A stretch of 64,000 nt of DNA from Pseudacidovorax sp. (GTDB taxonomy: Bacteria; Pseudomonadota; Gammaproteobacteria; Burkholderiales; Burkholderiaceae_C): NCBI RefSeq assembly GCF_017991995.1, contig NZ_JAGOPN010000027.1, positions 1 through 64,000 on the forward strand, given 5' to 3'. Within the stretch, counting starts at the first letter, position 1; every line of letters starts with the position of its first letter. Positions 8,163 to 16,977 of this stretch are shown here, piece after piece. Both the position numbers and the translations under genes were made by a program. The notes beneath the pieces are model-generated. The model ran no database searches. It was not told where the DNA came from and saw only the letters and a program-made list of their open reading frames with translations.

Positions 8163-9685
8163 TGGCCGAACTCGTCGAACTCTCCGCCGTCGAGCAGCGC
8201 CGCCTGATCGGTGCGCGCCAGCTCTCGCCCGTCGAGCTGCTGGAGGCGTGCATCGCGCGCATCGAGCAGGTCAACCCCTTCGTCAATGCCGTCACCGCCA
8301 CCTGCTTCGAGCGGGCGCAGGGCGAGGCTCGCGCCGCCGAGCAGGCCGTGATGCGCGGCGAGCCCCTGGGCCTGCTGCACGGCCTGCCGCTGGGTGTGAA
8401 GGACCTGGAGCCCACGGCCGGCCTGCTCTCCACCTCGGGTACGCCCAGCCTGCGCAACCATGTGCCGGCGCAGGACATCGAGCTGGTGCGGCGCCTGCGC
8501 GCGGCCGGCGCCATCGTGGCCGGCAAGACCAACGTGCCCGAGATGGGCGCAGGCGCCAACAGCCGCAACCCGGTGTGGGGCGCCACGGGCAACCCCTTCG
8601 ATCCCAACCTCAATGCCGGCGGTTCCTCCGGCGGCTCGGCCGCGGCGCTGGCGCTGGACATGCTGCCGGTGTGCACCGGCTCGGACACCGGCGGCTCGCT
8701 GCGCATCCCGGCCGCCAAATGCGGCGTGGTGGGCCTGCGCCCCTCGCCCGGCGTGGTGCCCAGCGTGCGCAAGCCGATGGGCTGGTCGCCCATCTCGGTG
8801 GTCGGGCCCATGGGCCGCAGCGTGGCCGATGCCTGCCTGCAACTGGCGGCCACCGCGGGCCCGCATGCGGGCGATCCGCTCAGTCATCCGCTCGACGCCA
8901 TGGCCTTCCTGGCGCCGCGCACGGCCGACCTGTCGCGACTGCGCGTGGCCTGGACTGAGGACTTCGGCTGCTGCGACGTCGACCCGGTGGTGCGCCGCGC
9001 CTTCCGCGAGAAGATGGCCGCCATGCGCCACCTGTTCGCCACCTGCGACGAGGTGCCGTTCGCGCTGGGCGAGGTGCACCGCTGCTTCGACGTGCTGCGC
9101 GCCGAGGCCTTCGTGGCCGGCATGCGCGAGACCTACGAGCGCAACCCCGAAAGCCTGGGGCCCAACCCGCGTGCCAACTACGAGATGGGCGTGCGCATGA
9201 GCCTGCTCGACAGCGCCTGGGCGCAGACCGAGCAGACGCGCATCATCGGCCGCTTCCAGAAGGTGTTCGAGGGCTACGACCTGGTCATGTCGCCCACCAC
9301 GCCGGTCTCGCCCTTCCCGTGGACGCTGCCGTACGCCGCGGAGGTGGACGGCCGCCCGCAGGAGAACTACTACCGCTGGCTGGCGCTGACCTATGTGGTC
9401 ACGCTCACCACGCATCCGTCCATCAGCCTGCCCTGCGGGACGGACGAGCGCGGCATGCCCTTCGGCCTGCAGGTGACGGGCACCTTCCGCGGCGACCTGC
9501 CGCTGCTGTCGGCCTCGCTGGCCATGGAGCAGGCGTTTGCCCTGTCGCCGACGCTGGCGCGGCCCCGGCCGGACATCGCGAAGCTGCGGCCGGCCGATCC
9601 GCCGCTGAAGAGCATCGTCACCGCCGCGCCGGACGATCCCCGGGCCAGCCGGCCCACCGAGGCGGGCGCCGCCTCGGTCGTGTGA
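8162..9685 (+). CDS. Amidase signature family enzyme
   Basis: Amide hydrolase (507 residues) with the Ser-cisSer-Lys triad in place: Lys80 in LPLGVKD, Ser155 in AGGSSGGSAAALAL, and Ser179 in GSDTGGSLRIPAA. The family covers aryl- and alkyl-amidases, indole-acetamide hydrolase and GatA; residues outside the signature do not settle the substrate. No gatB or gatC is nearby, so a catabolic role is more likely. Its start codon is shared with the Bug gene's stop, and the LysR at 6073 faces the pair. A strong hairpin follows its stop. Confidence 0.88.
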   Translation: MAELVELSAVEQRRLIGARQLSPVELLEACIARIEQVNPFVNAVTATCFERAQGEARAAEQAVMRGEPLGLLHGLPLGVKDLEPTAGLLSTSGTPSLRNHVPAQDIELVRRLRAAGAIVAGKTNVPEMGAGANSRNPVWGATGNPFDPNLNAGGSSGGSAAALALDMLPVCTGSDTGGSLRIPAAKCGVVGLRPSPGVVPSVRKPMGWSPISVVGPMGRSVADACLQLAATAGPHAGDPLSHPLDAMAFLAPRTADLSRLRVAWTEDFGCCDVDPVVRRAFREKMAAMRHLFATCDEVPFALGEVHRCFDVLRAEAFVAGMRETYERNPESLGPNPRANYEMGVRMSLLDSAWAQTEQTRIIGRFQKVFEGYDLVMSPTTPVSPFPWTLPYAAEVDGRPQENYYRWLALTYVVTLTTHPSISLPCGTDERGMPFGLQVTGTFRGDLPLLSASLAMEQAFALSPTLARPRPDIAKLRPADPPLKSIVTAAPDDPRASRPTEAGAASVV

Positions 9686-9702
9686 CCGCCTGGGCGCGCG
9701 GT

Positions 9703-9724
9703 GGGGCCTTCAGTCGAAGGCCCC
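9703..9724. terminator. 9-bp hairpin overlapping the deacetylase stop codon
   Basis: Perfect stem GGGGCCTTC (9703-9711) / GAAGGCCCC (9716-9724) with loop AGTC, 18 bp after the amidase stop. The minus-strand stop codon of the facing gene (9710-9712) lies inside the hairpin, so the element codes for the last residues of that gene and may also terminate the amidase transcript. No T-run. Confidence 0.5.
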
Positions 9725-10657
9725 CGCCGGCGCCTCGGCCGCCACCGCCTCCATGTGCCGCGCGATGGCCCCGGGCGTGGTGAACCACACACGGCCCTCG
9801 TCGCGTGCCCGGGCCAGGTGGCCCAGCACCTCGCGCAGGTGCCGCAGCCGGTACGGCTGGCCCACGATGTAGGGATGCAGCGCCAGCCCCATCACCAGCG
9901 GCTGGGCCTGCGACTGCATCAGCATCTCCTCGAAGTTGTCCACCACCATGTCGCAGAAGGCGCGCGAGTCCATCTGGCGCGCCACGATCATGGGGATGTC
10001 GTTGAGCTCCTGCGGATAGGGCACCGCCCACAGCCGCCCGCCGCCGCGGGTGCGCATGCGCATCGGTTGGTCGTCGTGGCACCAGTTGAGCGTGTAGCCG
10101 TAGCCGGTCTCGGCCAGCAGGTCGGGCGTGAGGTGGCTCTCGGAGATCCACGGCGACAGCCATCCGGCCGGCGCCTGGCCGCTCTCGCGCTCGATGCGGT
10201 CGCGGCAGCGCTGCAGCAGGGCGCGTTCCTCGTCCTCCGACAGCTGGCCCTGGCGCTCGGCGTTGCTGTGGCCGTGGCCGATCAGCTCGTCGCCGCGGGC
10301 CGCGAAGGCCTGCACGAGTTCGGGGCAGTGGTCGTACAGGGCGGTGTTGATCAGCGTGCCGGTGGGCAGCCCCAGCTGGTCGAAGAGTTCCAGACAGCGC
10401 CAGGCGCCCACGCGGTTGCCGTATTCGCGCCAACCGTGGTTGAGCACATCCGGGTGCGGCGAGGCCGGGCCGATGCAGGCACCCAGGCCATCGCCGAAGG
10501 CGAAGTGCTCGATGTTGAAGCCCAGGTACACCGCCAGCCGCGCGCCATTGGGCCAGGCGTAGTCGTGGCGGCGGGTGATGGGCCGGTAGTCGAAGCGGTC
10601 ATGCCCCGGCAGGCGCTCGGGCCAGCGGGTGCGGCCGGGGTCGTGCGGCGTGCTCAT
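9710..10657 (-). CDS. Polysaccharide deacetylase-family hydrolase (PuuE/allantoinase-like)
   Basis: NodB-fold metal-dependent amidohydrolase of 315 residues. The layout of WPNGARLAVYLGFNIEHFAFGDG, the segment ELIGHGHSNAERQG (metal-binding His pair) and the late LVMGLALHPYIVGQPYRL match the branch that includes PuuE allantoinases and small-amide hydrolases rather than cell-wall chitin deacetylases. No signal peptide is seen, which fits a cytoplasmic catabolic enzyme. ATG 10657 begins MSTPHDPGRTRWPERL. It lies 11 bp after the NTF2-like gene, so the two are co-transcribed. Confidence 0.8.
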   Translation of the reverse strand: MSTPHDPGRTRWPERLPGHDRFDYRPITRRHDYAWPNGARLAVYLGFNIEHFAFGDGLGACIGPASPHPDVLNHGWREYGNRVGAWRCLELFDQLGLPTGTLINTALYDHCPELVQAFAARGDELIGHGHSNAERQGQLSEDEERALLQRCRDRIERESGQAPAGWLSPWISESHLTPDLLAETGYGYTLNWCHDDQPMRMRTRGGGRLWAVPYPQELNDIPMIVARQMDSRAFCDMVVDNFEEMLMQSQAQPLVMGLALHPYIVGQPYRLRHLREVLGHLARARDEGRVWFTTPGAIARHMEAVAAEAPAGAFD

Positions 10658-10668
10658 CGGCTGCTGGT

Positions 10669-11085
10669 TCACAGCGTGGCCAGGCCGGCGCGCACCAGCA
10701 GCCATTCGGCGCTGTCGTTCCACACGTCCATCTGCACGATCAAGCCGCGGCGCACCACATACCGGTCCACGTAGCGGTTGCCCTCGAAGGGCGTGCCGTC
10801 GGGCCAGGCGCCGTAGAGCGTGCCCAGGCTGTAGACCACGGTCTCGTCCTCGCTGCCGCCGGCCACGGTCTCGGTGCGCTCGATTTTCTTCTTGACCCAG
10901 GCGTAGCGTTTGGCGTTGAAGGCCGAGGTGTCGCCCGGCGCCGTCATCGGCCGGTTGCCGGTGAAGCGGATGCGGATGTCGGGCGCGGTGTAGCGCGAGG
11001 CCGATGCCGGGTCGGGAATCATCACGAGGCGCAGGAACTCGTCCACGATCTCGGCGGGGGTGGTGGGTTGGGCGGTGGTCGTCAT
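10669..11085 (-). CDS. SnoaL/NTF2-like protein
   Basis: A 138-residue protein of the nuclear transport factor 2-like fold (cone-shaped alpha+beta barrel), a class that includes small isomerases, dehydratases and non-catalytic partners. Seen: TPAEIVDEFLRLVMIPDPASASRYTAPDIRIRF at the start, and EGNRYVDRYVVRRGLIVQMDVWNDSAEWLL at the end, the usual last strands. ATG 11085 (MTTTAQPTTPAEIV) is favoured over an in-frame ATG at 11127 whose added residues look non-coding. It is first in a two-gene unit with the deacetylase-like hydrolase. Function unassigned. Confidence 0.7.
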   Translation of the reverse strand: MTTTAQPTTPAEIVDEFLRLVMIPDPASASRYTAPDIRIRFTGNRPMTAPGDTSAFNAKRYAWVKKKIERTETVAGGSEDETVVYSLGTLYGAWPDGTPFEGNRYVDRYVVRRGLIVQMDVWNDSAEWLLVRAGLATL

Positions 11086-11227
11086 CGATGCTTTGGGGGC
11101 TTGGGCGAAAGGGGCGGGCGCGTGCAAGCCACGTGCCCGGGGGGTGCGGCTGGGTCAGTGTCCCCGCGTCGGCGCCCTCGGTCGAGCCCCCGGCGGCCGA
11201 CATGCCCGCCCGGCACAATCGCCGGCT

Positions 11228-12484
11228 ATGCGTTTCTTCCGGGATGTCAACCTGCCCGCCTTCACCGCCGGCTTCGTCGCCGTGCTGGTGGGCTTCACCA
11301 GTTCGGTGGCCATCGTGTTCCAGGCCGCGCAGGCATTCGGCGCCGATTCCGCCCAGATCGCCTCCTGGATGTGGGCGCTGGGCCTCGGCATGGGCCTGGC
11401 TACCGCCATCCCATCGCTGTGGCTGCGCAAGCCCGTGATGGTGGCCTGGAGCACGCCCGGCGCCGCCGTGCTGGCCACCGCCGGCGCGGGCTATTCGATG
11501 GGCGAGGCCGTGGGCGCCTTCATCGTCTGCGCGGCGCTCATCACGCTGGCCGGCGCCACCGGCTGGTTCGAGCGGGTGATGAACCGCATCCCCATGGCCA
11601 TCGCCTCGGCCCTGCTGGCGGGCGTGCTGGCGCGCTTCGGCCTCTCGGCCTTCACGGCGGCGCAGACGGCGCTGCCGCTGGTGCTGCTGATGCTGGCGAC
11701 CTACCTGGCGGGCAAGCGCTGGCTGCCGCGTTACGCCGTGCCGCTGACGCTGGCGGTGGCCATCGCCTATGCGGCCGTGCGCGGCCAGCTGGCCTGGAGC
11801 ACGGTGCATTTCTCGCTAGCCATGCCGGTGTTCACGATGCCGCAGTTCACGTGGCAGGCGGCCGTCAGCCTGGCGCTGCCGCTCTTCGTCGTGACCATGG
11901 CCTCGCAGAACCTGCCGGGCGTGGCCGCCATCCGCGCCGCGGGCTACGACATGCCGATCAGCAAGCTCATCACGCTGACCGGTGTGGCCACGCTGCTGCT
12001 GGCGCCCTTCGGCGGCTATGCGCTCAATCTGAGCGCCATCACCGCCGCCATCTGCATGGGCCGCGAGGCGCACGAGGACTCGCACCAGCGCTACACCGCC
12101 GCCGTGTGCTGCGGCCTCATCTATGTGCTGATCGGCTGCTTCGGCGCGGCGGTGGCGGGGCTGCTCACGGCCTTTCCGAGGGAGCTGGTGGCGGCCATCG
12201 CCGGACTGGCGCTGCTGTCGACCATCGGCGGCGGCCTGGCCACGGCCCTGCGCGACGAGGCGCATCGCGAGGCGGCGCTCATCACCTTCCTGGTCACGCT
12301 CTCGGGCGTGACCCTCTTCGGCATCGGCTCGGCCTTCTGGGGCGTGGTGGCCGGCGCGGCCGCGCTGCTGGTGCAGCAGGCCGGCCGGCCAAAGACCGCC
12401 GCCGGCAAGGACATCGCACCTGCCTGCAAGATCAGGCTGGACGCCCGCCAGGGCAGCCACGACAACACGCACAAGCCATCATGA
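11228..12484 (+). CDS. BenE-family benzoate/H+ symporter-like membrane protein
   Basis: Integral membrane protein of 418 residues with about 11-12 hydrophobic helices. It matches the BenE family of proton-coupled benzoate carriers: FTAGFVAVLVGFTSSVAIVF at the start, the central LPLFVVTMASQNLPGVAAI, and GGYALNLSAITAAICMGREAHED. The last 40 residues (KTAAGKDIAPACKIRLDARQ) are a polar tail. No benzoate dioxygenase genes are near, so the true substrate is uncertain. The stop overlaps the gshB start (ATGA). Confidence 0.85.
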   Translation: MRFFRDVNLPAFTAGFVAVLVGFTSSVAIVFQAAQAFGADSAQIASWMWALGLGMGLATAIPSLWLRKPVMVAWSTPGAAVLATAGAGYSMGEAVGAFIVCAALITLAGATGWFERVMNRIPMAIASALLAGVLARFGLSAFTAAQTALPLVLLMLATYLAGKRWLPRYAVPLTLAVAIAYAAVRGQLAWSTVHFSLAMPVFTMPQFTWQAAVSLALPLFVVTMASQNLPGVAAIRAAGYDMPISKLITLTGVATLLLAPFGGYALNLSAITAAICMGREAHEDSHQRYTAAVCCGLIYVLIGCFGAAVAGLLTAFPRELVAAIAGLALLSTIGGGLATALRDEAHREAALITFLVTLSGVTLFGIGSAFWGVVAGAAALLVQQAGRPKTAAGKDIAPACKIRLDARQGSHDNTHKPS

Positions 12485-13431
12485 ACTTCCTCTTCGTCGC
12501 CGATCCGCTCGACCTGTTCAAGACCTACAAGGACACCACCTTCTCGATGATGCGCGAGGCCCAGCGGCGCGGCCACCGCATCGCCGCCTGCCTGCCGCAG
12601 GACCTGGGCTGGCGCTCCGGCGGCGTGGTCGAGGCCGAGGTGCTGCGCATCACCCTGACCGGCGATGCCGACGACTGGTACACCGTGGACCTGCGCGAGC
12701 GCGTGGCCCTGAAGGACTTCGACGCCGTGCTCATGCGCAAGGACCCGCCCTTCGACGCCGAGTACATCTACGCCACCCACCTGCTGGAGCAGGCCGAGCG
12801 CGAGGGCGCGCGCGTGGTCAACAAGCCGCGGGCGCTGCGCGACCACCCGGAAAAGCTGGCGATCATGGAGTTTCCGGAATTCACCGCGCCCACGCTGGTC
12901 ACGCGCAGCGACGCGGCGGTGCGCGCCTTCCATGCCGAGCATGGCGACATCATCCTCAAGCCGCTGGACGGCATGGGCGGCATGGGCATCTTCCGCGTCA
13001 AGCAGGACGCGTTGAACCTGGGCTCCATCATCGAGACGCTCAACAAGGGCGGCGCCGAGACGATCATGGTCCAGCGCTTCGTGCCCGAGATCAGCCAGGG
13101 CGACAAGCGCGTGCTGGTGATCGCCGGCCAGCCGGTGCCCTACTGCCTGGCGCGCATCCCCCAAGGCACCGAGGTGCGTGGCAACCTGGCAGCCGGCGGC
13201 AAGGGCGTGGCCCAGCCGCTGTCGGCCGACGACCGCCGCATCGCCGAGGCCATCGGCCCCAAGCTCTTCGCGCGCGGCCTGCTGCTGATCGGCCTGGACG
13301 TGATCGGCGGCTCGCTCACCGAGATCAACGTCACCAGCCCGACCTGCTTCCAGGAAATCCACGACCAGACCGGCTGCGACGTGCCGGCGCTGTTCGTCGA
13401 TGCGCTGGAGGCGCAGGTCAAGGCCGCCTGA
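12481..13431 (+). CDS. gshB: Glutathione synthetase
   Basis: ATP-grasp ligase joining glycine to gamma-glutamylcysteine, the last step of glutathione synthesis. The length of 316 residues is typical. The N-domain has FVADPLDLFKTYKDTTFSMM and LMRKDPPFDAEYIYATHLLE. The ATP-grasp part has DIILKPLDGMGGMGIFRV and IDVIG/TEINVTSPTCFQEI, with the glutathione- and magnesium-binding residues. It overlaps a BenE-type transporter gene by 4 bp; gshA is not in the window. Confidence 0.95.
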   Translation: MNFLFVADPLDLFKTYKDTTFSMMREAQRRGHRIAACLPQDLGWRSGGVVEAEVLRITLTGDADDWYTVDLRERVALKDFDAVLMRKDPPFDAEYIYATHLLEQAEREGARVVNKPRALRDHPEKLAIMEFPEFTAPTLVTRSDAAVRAFHAEHGDIILKPLDGMGGMGIFRVKQDALNLGSIIETLNKGGAETIMVQRFVPEISQGDKRVLVIAGQPVPYCLARIPQGTEVRGNLAAGGKGVAQPLSADDRRIAEAIGPKLFARGLLLIGLDVIGGSLTEINVTSPTCFQEIHDQTGCDVPALFVDALEAQVKAA

Positions 13432-13450
13432 GCGGCCCTGCGCCTGCGGC

Positions 13451-14731
13451 TCAGAGCACGCCGCGGGCGCGCAGGCCGGCGATGTCGTCGGCGCCCAGGC
13501 CCAGCCGTTCCGCCAGCACCGCGTCGGTGTGCTGGCCCAGCGCCGGTGGCGCATGGCGCAGGGTGGGCGGGGTCTCCGACAGGCGCAGCGGGCTGGCGGC
13601 CGTGACCACGCGGTCCACCTTTTCGCCGGCCGGGCGCTCGCCGTCGGCATAGCGGCGCTGCGTCACCGCAAGGCCGCGAGCCTGCACCTGCGCATCGTCG
13701 AAGGCCTGGCCGATGTCGTTGATGGCGCCGCAGGGCACGGCCTTGTCCTCCAGCAGCACGATCCATTCGGCCGTCGGGCGCTGGCGCGTCACGGCGTCCA
13801 TCATCGGGATCAGCGCCGCACGGTGCACCACGCGTGCCGCGTTGGTGGCGAAGCGCGGCTCCTGCGCCCAGGCGGTGCCGGCGGCGGCGCAGAAGCGGGC
13901 GAACTGCCCGTCGTTGCCGATGGCCAGCAGCATGCGGCCGTCGGCGGTCGGAAAGTCCTGGTAGGGCACCACGCTCGGATGGCTGTTGCCCAGGCGGCCC
14001 GGCACCTGGCCGCTGTTGAGGTAGCCCGCGCCCTGGTTGGCCAGCACGGCCATGGCCACGTCCATCAGCGCCATGTCGATGTGCTGGCCGCGGCCGGTGC
14101 GGTGGCGCGCCTCCAGCGCACCCAGGATGGCCGTGGTGGCGTACATGCCGGTGAACAGGTCGATCACCGCCACGCCCACCCGCAGCGGGCCGCCGCCGGG
14201 CTCGTCGTCGGGGCGGCCGGTCACGCTCATCAGGCCACTCATGGCCTGCACCAGCAGGTCGTAGCCCGCGCGCGGCGCATAGGGGCCGGTGTGGCCGAAG
14301 CCGGTGACCGAGCAGTAGATCAGCCGCGGGTTCAGCGCCGACAGGCTGGCGTAGTCGAGCCCGTAGCGCGCCAGGCCGCCGGTCTTGAAGTTCTCCACCA
14401 CCACGTCGCTCTGCGCCGCCAGCGCGCGGATCAGTTGCTGGCCCTCGGCGGTGGCCATGTCCACCGTGACCGAGCGCTTGTTGCGGTTGCAGGCGGCGAA
14501 GTAGCAGGCCTGGTCGGTGGGCTGGCCGTTTTCGTCCGCGAAGAAGGGCGGGCCCCAGCGGCGGGTGTCGTCGCCTTCACCGGGCTTCTCGATCTTGATG
14601 ACGTCGGCGCCCAGGTCGGCCAGGTTCTGCGTGCACCAGGGCCCGGCCAGCACGCGCGAGAGATCGAGCACCCGCAGGTGCGAAAGCGCGCCGGCAGGCG
14701 CTTCGGGGGCAGGCGTCGGGGCAACGGTCAT
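13451..14731 (-). CDS. CaiB/BaiF-type (class III) CoA-transferase
   Basis: Formyl-CoA-transferase-family enzyme (426 residues) that moves CoA between acids by a ping-pong mechanism through an aspartyl-CoA. Family features: LRVLDLSRVLAGPWCTQNLADLGADVIKIEKP at the start, the NRNKRSVTVD segment, and GYDLLVQAMSGLMSVTG with the catalytic Asp158. ATG 14731 is followed by a short Ala/Pro-rich lead (TVAPTPAPEAPAG). It is divergent from the LysR gene at 14879 across 147 bp, with a dyad between them. It probably activates the acid handled by the neighbouring beta-oxidation operon. Confidence 0.88.
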   Translation of the reverse strand: MTVAPTPAPEAPAGALSHLRVLDLSRVLAGPWCTQNLADLGADVIKIEKPGEGDDTRRWGPPFFADENGQPTDQACYFAACNRNKRSVTVDMATAEGQQLIRALAAQSDVVVENFKTGGLARYGLDYASLSALNPRLIYCSVTGFGHTGPYAPRAGYDLLVQAMSGLMSVTGRPDDEPGGGPLRVGVAVIDLFTGMYATTAILGALEARHRTGRGQHIDMALMDVAMAVLANQGAGYLNSGQVPGRLGNSHPSVVPYQDFPTADGRMLLAIGNDGQFARFCAAAGTAWAQEPRFATNAARVVHRAALIPMMDAVTRQRPTAEWIVLLEDKAVPCGAINDIGQAFDDAQVQARGLAVTQRRYADGERPAGEKVDRVVTAASPLRLSETPPTLRHAPPALGQHTDAVLAERLGLGADDIAGLRARGVL

Positions 14732-14808
14732 CGCAGGCTTGTCTCCACGGCGCAGAGCAGGCCGCCGGCCCATGCTACGGGCGGCGGCGGGCGCTGCGCT
14801 TTTCATTT

Positions 14809-14827
14809 GTGGAAGGCGGGCTTCCAC
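14809..14827. promoter_or_regulatory. GTGGAAG-N5-CTTCCAC dyad, candidate LysR operator
   Basis: Perfect 7-bp inverted repeat in the region between the divergent CoA-transferase and LysR genes. A block CGAAAGCCCC-TTCC follows at 14851-14864. Both elements recur, with different spacing, at 26551-26592 between the SDR operon and the acyl-CoA dehydrogenase gene, suggesting a shared regulator. Confidence 0.5.
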
Positions 14828-14878
14828 CGAGGCGGGCAGGGCCTTCGCGTCGAAAGCCCCTTCCTAGAATGCCCGCCC

Positions 14879-15793
14879 ATGGCCATGCATTTCGACCTGG
14901 TGGACCTGCGCCTGATGGTGCACATCGCCGACGCCAACAGCATGACGCGCGGCGCGGAGCTGTCCTTCATCTCGCTGCCCGCGGCCAGCACCCGCATCAA
15001 GAACCTGGAGGAGGGCATCGGCACCAAGCTGCTCTTCCGCACCAACCAGGGCGTGACGCTCACGCCGCCCGGCCAGGCGCTGGTGACGCATGCGCGCGCC
15101 GTGCTGGGCCAGATCGAGCACCTGCGCGGCGACATGCAGGAGTACGTGCGCGGCATCAAGGGCCATGTGCGGGTGTTCGCCAACACCACCTCGCTCAGCG
15201 AATTCCTGCCGCCGGTGCTGCGGCACTTCCTGCGGCGCAACCCGGACGTCAACATCGACCTGCGCGAGCGCCTGTCGCACGACATCGTGCGCGCGGTGAT
15301 GGACGGCCAGACCGACATCGGCATCGTGGCCGGCCTCGTGCGCACCGAGGACCTGGAGACGCTGCCCTACCGCCGCGACCGGCTGGTGCTGGTGGTGCCG
15401 CAGGGCCATGCGCTGCAGGCCGAGGCGCAGATCGACTTCGCCGACACGCTGGCCTTCGACTACGTGGGCCTGCACGAGTCCAGCGCCATCCATGCCTTCC
15501 TGCGTCAGGCCAGCGACCAGCTGCACAAGCCCATCAAGCAGCGCATCCAGGTGGGCAACTTCGAGACCGCCTGCCGCATGATCGCCTCCGGCGTAGGCGT
15601 CGGCGTGCTGCCCGAATCGGCCGCCAGCCGCCATGCGCAGGCCATGGCCATCGGCATCGTGCCGCTGTCGGACGCGTGGTCGGTGCGCGAGATGCAGATC
15701 TGCATGCGCCGGCGCGAGACGCTGCCGGCCTTCGCGCAGGAGCTGGTGGCGCTGCTGGTGGCCGATGCGCAGGGCCGGCTCGACCCGGACTGA
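14879..15793 (+). CDS. LysR-family transcriptional regulator
   Basis: A 304-residue regulator. The helix-turn-helix spans roughly residues 7-65 (LVDLRLMVHIADANSMTRGAELSFIS, then LPAASTRIKNLEEGIGTKLLFRTNQG), with the effector domain from about residue 95 (VRVFANTTSLSEFLPPVLRHF). The subgroup with LMVHIADANSMTRGA and a Ser-rich recognition helix is common in Burkholderiales catabolic clusters. ATG 14879 is used; a second ATG six bases later is equally possible. It is divergent from the CaiB-type gene and convergent, by 18 bp, with the end of the ten-gene operon, whose likely regulator it is. Confidence 0.88.
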   Translation: MAMHFDLVDLRLMVHIADANSMTRGAELSFISLPAASTRIKNLEEGIGTKLLFRTNQGVTLTPPGQALVTHARAVLGQIEHLRGDMQEYVRGIKGHVRVFANTTSLSEFLPPVLRHFLRRNPDVNIDLRERLSHDIVRAVMDGQTDIGIVAGLVRTEDLETLPYRRDRLVLVVPQGHALQAEAQIDFADTLAFDYVGLHESSAIHAFLRQASDQLHKPIKQRIQVGNFETACRMIASGVGVGVLPESAASRHAQAMAIGIVPLSDAWSVREMQICMRRRETLPAFAQELVALLVADAQGRLDPD

Positions 15794-15811
15794 CCCCGCC
15801 CGTCGACAGAC

Positions 15812-16969
15812 TCAGGCCACGCGCCCGTCGCGCGCCATGGCCCGCGCGATGATGATCTGCTGGATCTGCGTGGTGCCCTCGTACAGGCGCAGCAGCCGCA
15901 CGTCGCGGTAGAAGCGCTCGATGCCGTACTCGGCCATGTAGCCGGCGCCGCCCAGGATCTGCACCGCGCGATCGGCGATCCGGCCGCAGGCCTCGGTGGC
16001 GAACATCTTGGCGCTCGAGGCCTCGATGGCCACCGACCGGCCGTCGTCGCGGCGGCGCGCGGCCTCCAGCGTCATCGATTCGGCGGCGAACAGCTCGGCC
16101 TGGCTGTCGGCCAGCATGGCCTGCACCAGCTGGAAGTCGGCCACCGGCTGGCCGAACTGGCGGCGGTCCATCGCATAGGCCAGCGCGTCGCGCAGGATGC
16201 GCCGTGCCAGGCCCACCGCGACGGCCGCGATGTGGATGCGGCCCTTCTCCAGCACCTTCATCGCGGTGCGGAAGCCCTGGCCCTCGCGCCCGCCGATGAG
16301 GTTGGCGGCCGGCACCCGCACGTCGTCGAAGATCACGTCGCAGGTGTGGGCGCCGCGCTGGCCCATCTTGCGGTCGGGCTTGCCGAAGCGGATGCCCGGC
16401 GTGCGCGCGTCGACGATGAAGGCCGAGATGCCGCCCGCGCCCTTGTCCTGCGGATCGGTGCGCGCCATGAGCGTGAACATGCCCGCATGCGGCGCATTGG
16501 TGATGTAGCGCTTGCTGCCGTTGACCACGTAGTGGTCGCCGTCGCGCAGGGCCGTGGTGCGCAGCGAGGCGGCGTCCGAGCCGGCCTCGGGCTCGGTGAG
16601 CGCGAAGGACGCGATCAGCTCGCCGCTGGCCAGCCGGGGCAGCCAGTCGCGCTGCTGCTCGGGCGTGCCGTCGATCAGGATGCCCTGCGAGCCGATGCCC
16701 ACGTTGGTACCGATCACCGAGCGGAAGGCGGGCGAGGTCTGGCACAGCGCGAAGAGCACCCGCGCCTCTTCTTCCATGGTGAGGCCCAGGCCGCCATGCT
16801 GCTCGGGGATCGACAGGCCGAACAGGCCCAGCGCGCGCATGTCCTGCACGATGTCGGCGGGCACCTGGTCGGTGCGCTCCACGGCGTCTTCTGCGGGCAC
16901 GAGGCGCTCGCGCACGAAGCGGTTCACGCTGTCGAGCAGCGCACCGAGGATCTGGGGATCGCGGATCAT
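15812..16969 (-). CDS. Acyl-CoA dehydrogenase
   Basis: FAD enzyme (385 residues) that introduces the alpha,beta double bond into acyl-CoA and passes electrons to ETF. Standard signatures: ASFALTEPEAGSDAASLRT (FAD-binding), FDDVRVPAANLIGG, AYAMDRRQFGQPVADFQLVQ, and RLYEGTTQIQQIII, which contains the catalytic Glu of the short/medium-chain type. AGGAGACCC lies just before ATG 16969. It is the last gene of the ten-gene operon, 8 bp after the thiolase-like gene. The chain-length or branch preference cannot be read off. Confidence 0.92.
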   Translation of the reverse strand: MIRDPQILGALLDSVNRFVRERLVPAEDAVERTDQVPADIVQDMRALGLFGLSIPEQHGGLGLTMEEEARVLFALCQTSPAFRSVIGTNVGIGSQGILIDGTPEQQRDWLPRLASGELIASFALTEPEAGSDAASLRTTALRDGDHYVVNGSKRYITNAPHAGMFTLMARTDPQDKGAGGISAFIVDARTPGIRFGKPDRKMGQRGAHTCDVIFDDVRVPAANLIGGREGQGFRTAMKVLEKGRIHIAAVAVGLARRILRDALAYAMDRRQFGQPVADFQLVQAMLADSQAELFAAESMTLEAARRRDDGRSVAIEASSAKMFATEACGRIADRAVQILGGAGYMAEYGIERFYRDVRLLRLYEGTTQIQQIIIARAMARDGRVA

Positions 16970-16977
16970 GGGTCTCC

